From Deltaproteobacteria bacterium (lineage in GTDB: Bacteria > Desulfobacterota > Binatia > Binatales > Binataceae): a DNA stretch of 64,000 bases. This document shows, in pieces, positions 60,646-64,000 of the stretch. The notes below the pieces were generated by a model, which worked only from the letters and a program-made list of their open reading frames with translations, did not search any database and had not been told where the DNA came from. The stretch is from contig JAJYRQ010000005.1 in assembly GCA_021794015.1 (NCBI GenBank), positions 1 to 64,000 on the forward strand, in the 5' to 3' direction. Each line of letters begins with the position of its first letter. Positions within the stretch are counted from its first letter, which is position 1. The position numbers and the translations under genes are program-made.

Positions 60646-61185
60646 ATGGACAACAATTCGACCTTCGACGCGCTTACCGGTAAGGACAACTATTTCGAGG
60701 ACTTCGAGGTTGGGGCCGTCTACGAGCACGCGCGCGGCAAGACCGTCGGCGAAATCGACAACGTGCTCATCACCAACCTGGTGCTGAACACCGCCCAGGT
60801 CCACTTCAACGAAGACCTGGCCGGCCGCCTGGCCCAAAAACAGCGCGTAACCTTCGGCGGCGTGACCGCCTCGCTGGTGATCGGCCTGGCCACCCAGGAC
60901 ACCGGCGAGAACGCCTTGGCGGAGCTCGGCCTCGACAAAGTGAGGTTCAAGGCGCCGGTGTTTCACGGCGACACGCTCTATGCCTTGACCGAGGTGCTCG
61001 CCGGTGAAGCCTTTGACCCGGCCAAGGCCGGCCGTCCCGACCTTGCGCAACTCGATCCGAGCCAGGTCGGCGTGCTCCGGTTCAGGCATCAGGGAGTCAA
61101 CCAAAGAGGCGAGGTCGTCTTCGAAGCCGAACGCACGGTGCTGCTCAAGCGCCGCTCTTTCAAGTTGGCGCGCGCGGCTCGATAA
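60646..61185 (+). CDS. MaoC-like hot-dog dehydratase/hydratase
   Basis: The 179-residue product from ATG 60646 has the MaoC/hot-dog layout. YFEDFEVGAVYEHARGKTV leads in, DNVLITNLVLNTAQVHFNED holds the hydratase-2-like residues, and VRFKAPVFHGDTLYALTEV forms the second strand set. Relatives hydrate enoyl-CoA or mesaconyl-CoA esters. It lies 52 bp upstream of a DUF169 gene on the same strand. The substrate is unknown. Confidence 0.88.
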   Translation: MDNNSTFDALTGKDNYFEDFEVGAVYEHARGKTVGEIDNVLITNLVLNTAQVHFNEDLAGRLAQKQRVTFGGVTASLVIGLATQDTGENALAELGLDKVRFKAPVFHGDTLYALTEVLAGEAFDPAKAGRPDLAQLDPSQVGVLRFRHQGVNQRGEVVFEAERTVLLKRRSFKLARAAR

Positions 61186-61237
61186 AGCGGCGCCGGCGCC
61201 ATCGCCGGGCCTATCACCAACGCGCAGAGGAGATGCC

Positions 61238-62044
61238 ATGGACGCAGGGCTTGCCGAGAAGCTTAAGAGATTCGACGAGGCGATCGCTCAGTACGTACGC
61301 CCCGACACGTTTGCACTGGCGATCCGGATGCTCAAGCCGGGAGAGAGCCTGCCGGAGGGAATCCGGGTGCCGAGCCAGAGCCTCAAGGAGCAGTGGATCG
61401 TCTGTCAGTCGATCGGCGTGGCCCGCCGCTACGGATGGGCCGTTGCCGTGGGCCGGGAGGACGTTATCTGCCCGCTGGCGGCGATCGCCTTTGGCTTGCG
61501 CCGGCCTAACGAGGCTTACCGCAAGGGTTACGCCTCGGCCGGGATGTACTGCGAAGACGAGGAAAGCGCAAGCCGGCTCGAGGCCAGCACCTGGAAATTC
61601 GAGCCGGGAACCTACGATTACGTCTGCGTGGCCCCGATTGCGCGCGCACGCTTCGAACCCCACGTCGTGGCGGTCTACGCCAACAGCGCCCAGGTCCTGC
61701 GGCTGGTCCACGCCTCGCTCTACAAGCGCGGCGGCCGAGTGGTGAGCACCGTCGGAGGCCGTCTCGACTGCGCCGAAATCGTCATCCAGACGATGACCAC
61801 CAAGGAGCCCAAGGTGATCCTGCCCTGCACGGGCGACCGGGTCTTCGGGATGACCCAGGACACGGAGATGGTGTTTGCCTGTCCGTGGGCGATGGCCGAG
61901 GAAATCGTCCACGGACTGGAAGGCACCCACGCCGGAGGCGTCCGCTATCCGATAACCGTTGCTATGCGGGGCACGATGACGATGCCCAAGCCGTACCAGG
62001 AGCTGTTGGCGATGCTGCGCCGGGAGGATCAGGGCGAGGCTTGA
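61238..62044 (+). CDS. DUF169 family protein
   Basis: ATG 61238 follows a strong AGAGGAG site. The 268-residue product contains blocks of the DUF169 type: ALAIRMLKPGESLPEG, VCQSIGVARRYGWAVAVGRE, DVICPLAAIAFGL, and a C-terminal MTTKEPKVILPCTGDRVFGM. Family members are soluble, sometimes near acyl-CoA or methanogenic genes, with no settled function. Several cysteines (in VCQ, ICPLA, DCAE and PCTG contexts) are spread along the chain and could bind a metal or cofactor. The stop overlaps the otsB start. Confidence 0.85.
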   Translation: MDAGLAEKLKRFDEAIAQYVRPDTFALAIRMLKPGESLPEGIRVPSQSLKEQWIVCQSIGVARRYGWAVAVGREDVICPLAAIAFGLRRPNEAYRKGYASAGMYCEDEESASRLEASTWKFEPGTYDYVCVAPIARARFEPHVVAVYANSAQVLRLVHASLYKRGGRVVSTVGGRLDCAEIVIQTMTTKEPKVILPCTGDRVFGMTQDTEMVFACPWAMAEEIVHGLEGTHAGGVRYPITVAMRGTMTMPKPYQELLAMLRREDQGEA

Positions 62045-62940
62045 CGAGACCTCCCAGGCTGTCCGCAGGGCTGCTTGGGCAGGCGGCGGGCCGGGGCCGG
62101 CTGCTGCTCTGTCTCGACTTTGACGGCACGCTTTCCCCGATCGTTGAGACCCCGCACGAGGCCCGGCCGCTGCCGGGTGTGCGCGCGGTGCTGCGTTCGC
62201 TTTCGGCCAAGGCGCCGCGGGTTAGCGTGGCGGTGGTAAGCGGGCGCAGTGTGGCGCAGTTGCGGCGGCTGCTCGGGCCGGCCGCCGGGCTCTACCTGGT
62301 CGGCACGCACGGAGTTGAGTTGGTTGGGCCGCGGGGTGGGCGGCGGCGGCTGGCAGACGTTGGCGCGGCGCGCCCCGAGCTTGCCCGGCTGCGGGCCTGG
62401 CTTCGTTCCAACGTGCCGCCGAGGGCCGGCTTTTTGGTCGAGGACAAAGGCTGGTCGATTGCCTTGCACTACCGCAAGGCTGACCCTCAGGCAGCCGCAG
62501 CTCTGTGCCGAAGCTTTAAACGGTTCGTGGCACGGGAAACGCCCGCCCTGCGCCTAAGCGCGGGCAAGATGGTGGTTGAGGCGGTCGCGCGCGCGGCCAA
62601 CAAAGGCGCCGCGTTGCGGGCGCTACGCCGGCTGGTCGGAGCCGACGCAACCGCGGTTTACTTCGGCGACGATATGACCGACGAAGACGCCTTTGGTGCG
62701 GTGGGGCCGCGCGGGATTTCGGTCCTGGTTGGAGAGCGCGCGCCGACGCGCGCCCGCTTTCGCGTGGACGGACCCGGGGCGGTCCTCCAGCTTCTCAAAA
62801 AACTCAACGCATCGCTTGGCCGCCCCGCAAGTCGCTCCCGGGGACGCAACGTCCGTGCGCGCGCCAAGCAGGCAGTTCAGGCTGCGGCAGCAGTTTGCGG
62901 CTGCGGCGGGCGCGCAAAGACCTCGGACCGCGCAGGTTGA
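62041..62940 (+). CDS. otsB: Trehalose-6-phosphate phosphatase
   Basis: The 299-residue HAD phosphatase shows CLDFDGTLSPIV (D26, D28), the VVSGRS motif two, the GTHGVEL trehalose-phosphatase loop, and GDDMTDEDAF with the metal-binding aspartates. It removes phosphate from trehalose-6-phosphate. TTG 62041 overlaps the DUF169 stop (TTGA), so translation is coupled. No trehalose-phosphate synthase (otsA) gene is in the window. The C-terminal 50 residues are basic and unrelated to the fold. Confidence 0.9.
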   Translation: MTRPPRLSAGLLGQAAGRGRLLLCLDFDGTLSPIVETPHEARPLPGVRAVLRSLSAKAPRVSVAVVSGRSVAQLRRLLGPAAGLYLVGTHGVELVGPRGGRRRLADVGAARPELARLRAWLRSNVPPRAGFLVEDKGWSIALHYRKADPQAAAALCRSFKRFVARETPALRLSAGKMVVEAVARAANKGAALRALRRLVGADATAVYFGDDMTDEDAFGAVGPRGISVLVGERAPTRARFRVDGPGAVLQLLKKLNASLGRPASRSRGRNVRARAKQAVQAAAAVCGCGGRAKTSDRAG

Positions 62941-62971
62941 CACGCCCAATGGCCGCGGTCAGACTTAGGCT

Positions 62972-63187
62972 GTGGCAAGGATAACCGTAGAGGACTGCCT
63001 TAAGGCGATCGACAACCGGTTCCTGCTGGTTTCGGTGGCGGCGCGCAGGGCTAAAATGTTGCTCAAAGGAGCGCCGCCCCTGGTCGAGTCGGACAACAAG
63101 GAACTCATTACTGCCTTGCGGGAGGTTGCTGCCGGCAAGGTTGGCGCCGGTAAGACCCGGCGCGAACAGCCGCCGGCGCGCTCTTAA
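62972..63187 (+). CDS. rpoZ: RNA polymerase omega subunit
   Basis: The 71-residue protein begins [20 protein letters not shown] and continues with [20 protein letters not shown] and [17 protein letters not shown]. This is the standard RpoZ pattern with the conserved VAxRAKxLxxGA and NKExVxALxE elements. It starts at GTG 62972. Omega assists assembly of the beta-prime subunit and, in many bacteria, ppGpp binding. It lies 121 bp upstream of the sigma-factor gene. Confidence 0.95.
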   Translation: MARITVEDCLKAIDNRFLLVSVAARRAKMLLKGAPPLVESDNKELITALREVAAGKVGAGKTRREQPPARS

Positions 63188-63196
63188 CGCATCGTA

Positions 63197-63218
63197 AAGC
63201 CCGTCGTTCGCCGGGCTT
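63197..63218 (+). terminator. Hairpin downstream of rpoZ, terminator-like
   Basis: AAGCCCG (63197-63203) pairs with CGGGCTT (63212-63218) over an 8-base loop. No T-run follows, so it is only a weak intrinsic terminator candidate or an mRNA stability element between rpoZ and the sigma gene. Confidence 0.45.
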
Positions 63219-63308
63219 GGTCGAGCCCCTGGTGCGCCGCAACCGGCGCAGGGAATTACGCCCGGAGCCGGGCTCGTTCCAGGCCAGGATAACCCCGTTG
63301 CCGCACCC

Positions 63309-64000
63309 GTGAAAACCAGCAAGACAGTTGCGCGCCGCCGTAAGCCCTCTTCCGGGCAAGCCGGCAAAGAGCGAACGCGCCGCGCCAGCCTGGCGCGGGC
63401 CGTCGCGCCGGAGATCGTCGAGACGGCCGACCCGATCGCGCCGGTGCCGGCGGGCGCCGACGACAACGACGTCGCCCTCGTGCGGGCTGAGGGTGCGGCG
63501 CCTTTCGAGGCGGACGAAACCGCCACTGAGGCTTTCCCCGGGCCTGCTGAGGCAGCCGATGCTTTGCCAGCCGGGCATGGCACCGAGCTGGTCGCTTTTG
63601 ACCCGCTTACTCGTTATCTCGCCGAGATTCGGCGCCTCCCTGTCCTAAGCCGGTCTGAAGAGCTGGAGGTCGCCAAGCGCTACTACCGCGATCGCGACCC
63701 GCGCGACGCCTTCAAGCTGGTGACGGCCAACCTGCGGTTGGTGGTCAAGATAGCCAACGAGTTTTCCCGCACCTGGACCAACCTGCTCGACCTCATCCAG
63801 GAGGGAAACGTGGGCTTGATGGAGGCGCTGCGCAACTTTGACCCTTACCGGGGGATTCGCTTTCCTTCCTACGCGGTTTGGTGGATCAGGGCTTACATCT
63901 ATCGCTACCTGATCAACAACTGGCGGCTGGTGAAGGTCGGCACCACGCAGGCGCAGCGCAAGCTCTTCTTCAACCTGCGCAAGGAGAGCGAAAGGCTCGA
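63309..64000 (+). CDS. RpoH-type (sigma-32 group) sigma factor with long N-terminal extension, partial
   Basis: From GTG 63309 the open frame runs off the window (about 230 codons). The first 99 residues are low-complexity, basic then acidic. From residue 100 the sigma regions 1.2 and 2 are clear: [58 protein letters not shown] and [20 protein letters not shown], then [20 protein letters not shown]. That last stretch is the mark of the heat-shock sigma-32 group. The extension is not found in typical RpoH and recalls delta-proteobacterial sigma factors. Confidence 0.93.
   Translation, partial: MKTSKTVARRRKPSSGQAGKERTRRASLARAVAPEIVETADPIAPVPAGADDNDVALVRAEGAAPFEADETATEAFPGPAEAADALPAGHGTELVAFDPLTRYLAEIRRLPVLSRSEELEVAKRYYRDRDPRDAFKLVTANLRLVVKIANEFSRTWTNLLDLIQEGNVGLMEALRNFDPYRGIRFPSYAVWWIRAYIYRYLINNWRLVKVGTTQAQRKLFFNLRKESERL

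Overview
The window is high-GC bacterial chromosome with dense, operon-organised genes. The partial sigma factor at the right edge is of the RpoH (sigma-32) type, with a long N-terminal extension like those of delta-proteobacterial lineages. The hpnI and hpnK genes point to a hopanoid producer with glucosaminyl-hopanoids. I infer a Gram-negative, aerobic or microaerophilic member of the former deltaproteobacteria or a related phylum (for example Myxococcota, Desulfobacterota or Binatota). The sequence alone does not settle the phylum.

Layout. 1-122 is the cut-off end of an IS630-like element. 586-15481 (all minus strand) is an O-antigen/exopolysaccharide locus: CDP-sugar genes (rfbF, rfbG, C-methyltransferase, rfbC), a GNAT acetyltransferase, a CmcI-like protein, a chain-length protein, a DegT aminotransferase, flippase, sulfotransferase, polymerase and a short epimerase. 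Two small toxin-like modules and many CTCTCCC/GGGAGAG palindromic repeats interrupt it. 16120-21309 is a second minus-strand operon (hpnI, a Wzi-like porin, hpnK, a sugar epimerase). 21656-28617 looks like a catabolic locus: cupin and amidohydrolase to the left; molybdopterin oxidoreductase, MHS transporter and GntR regulator to the right; a promoter with a GntR-like operator lies between. 28921-36423 holds lhr and acnA. 36848-42199 is a mix (aminoglycoside-phosphotransferase-like kinase, lipoprotein, lone receiver-like protein, thiO, GT39). 42273-45427 is an oxidative-stress operon (PerR-like, rubrerythrin, CCG Fe-S protein, DUF3501). GH15 glucoamylase and a Cys/Met-metabolism enzyme follow, transcribed divergently.

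49620-51639 carries a compact HD-phosphohydrolase/YwgA-like pair, the best candidate for a poorly described system. 52191-60584 is a metal-handling region: two MerR-type promoters drive an HMA-MerC-like membrane fusion and a P1B-type ATPase with an unusual YPC motif, followed by an outer-membrane protein and a secreted HMA-like protein. Between them lies a decayed stretch (TolC fragment, frameshifted Kelch and M15 peptidase genes). 60646-64000 returns to housekeeping genes: MaoC, DUF169, otsB, rpoZ and the sigma factor.

No rRNA, tRNA or CRISPR array was recognised. Start codons are often GTG or TTG, so many N-termini are judgement calls and are marked as such.
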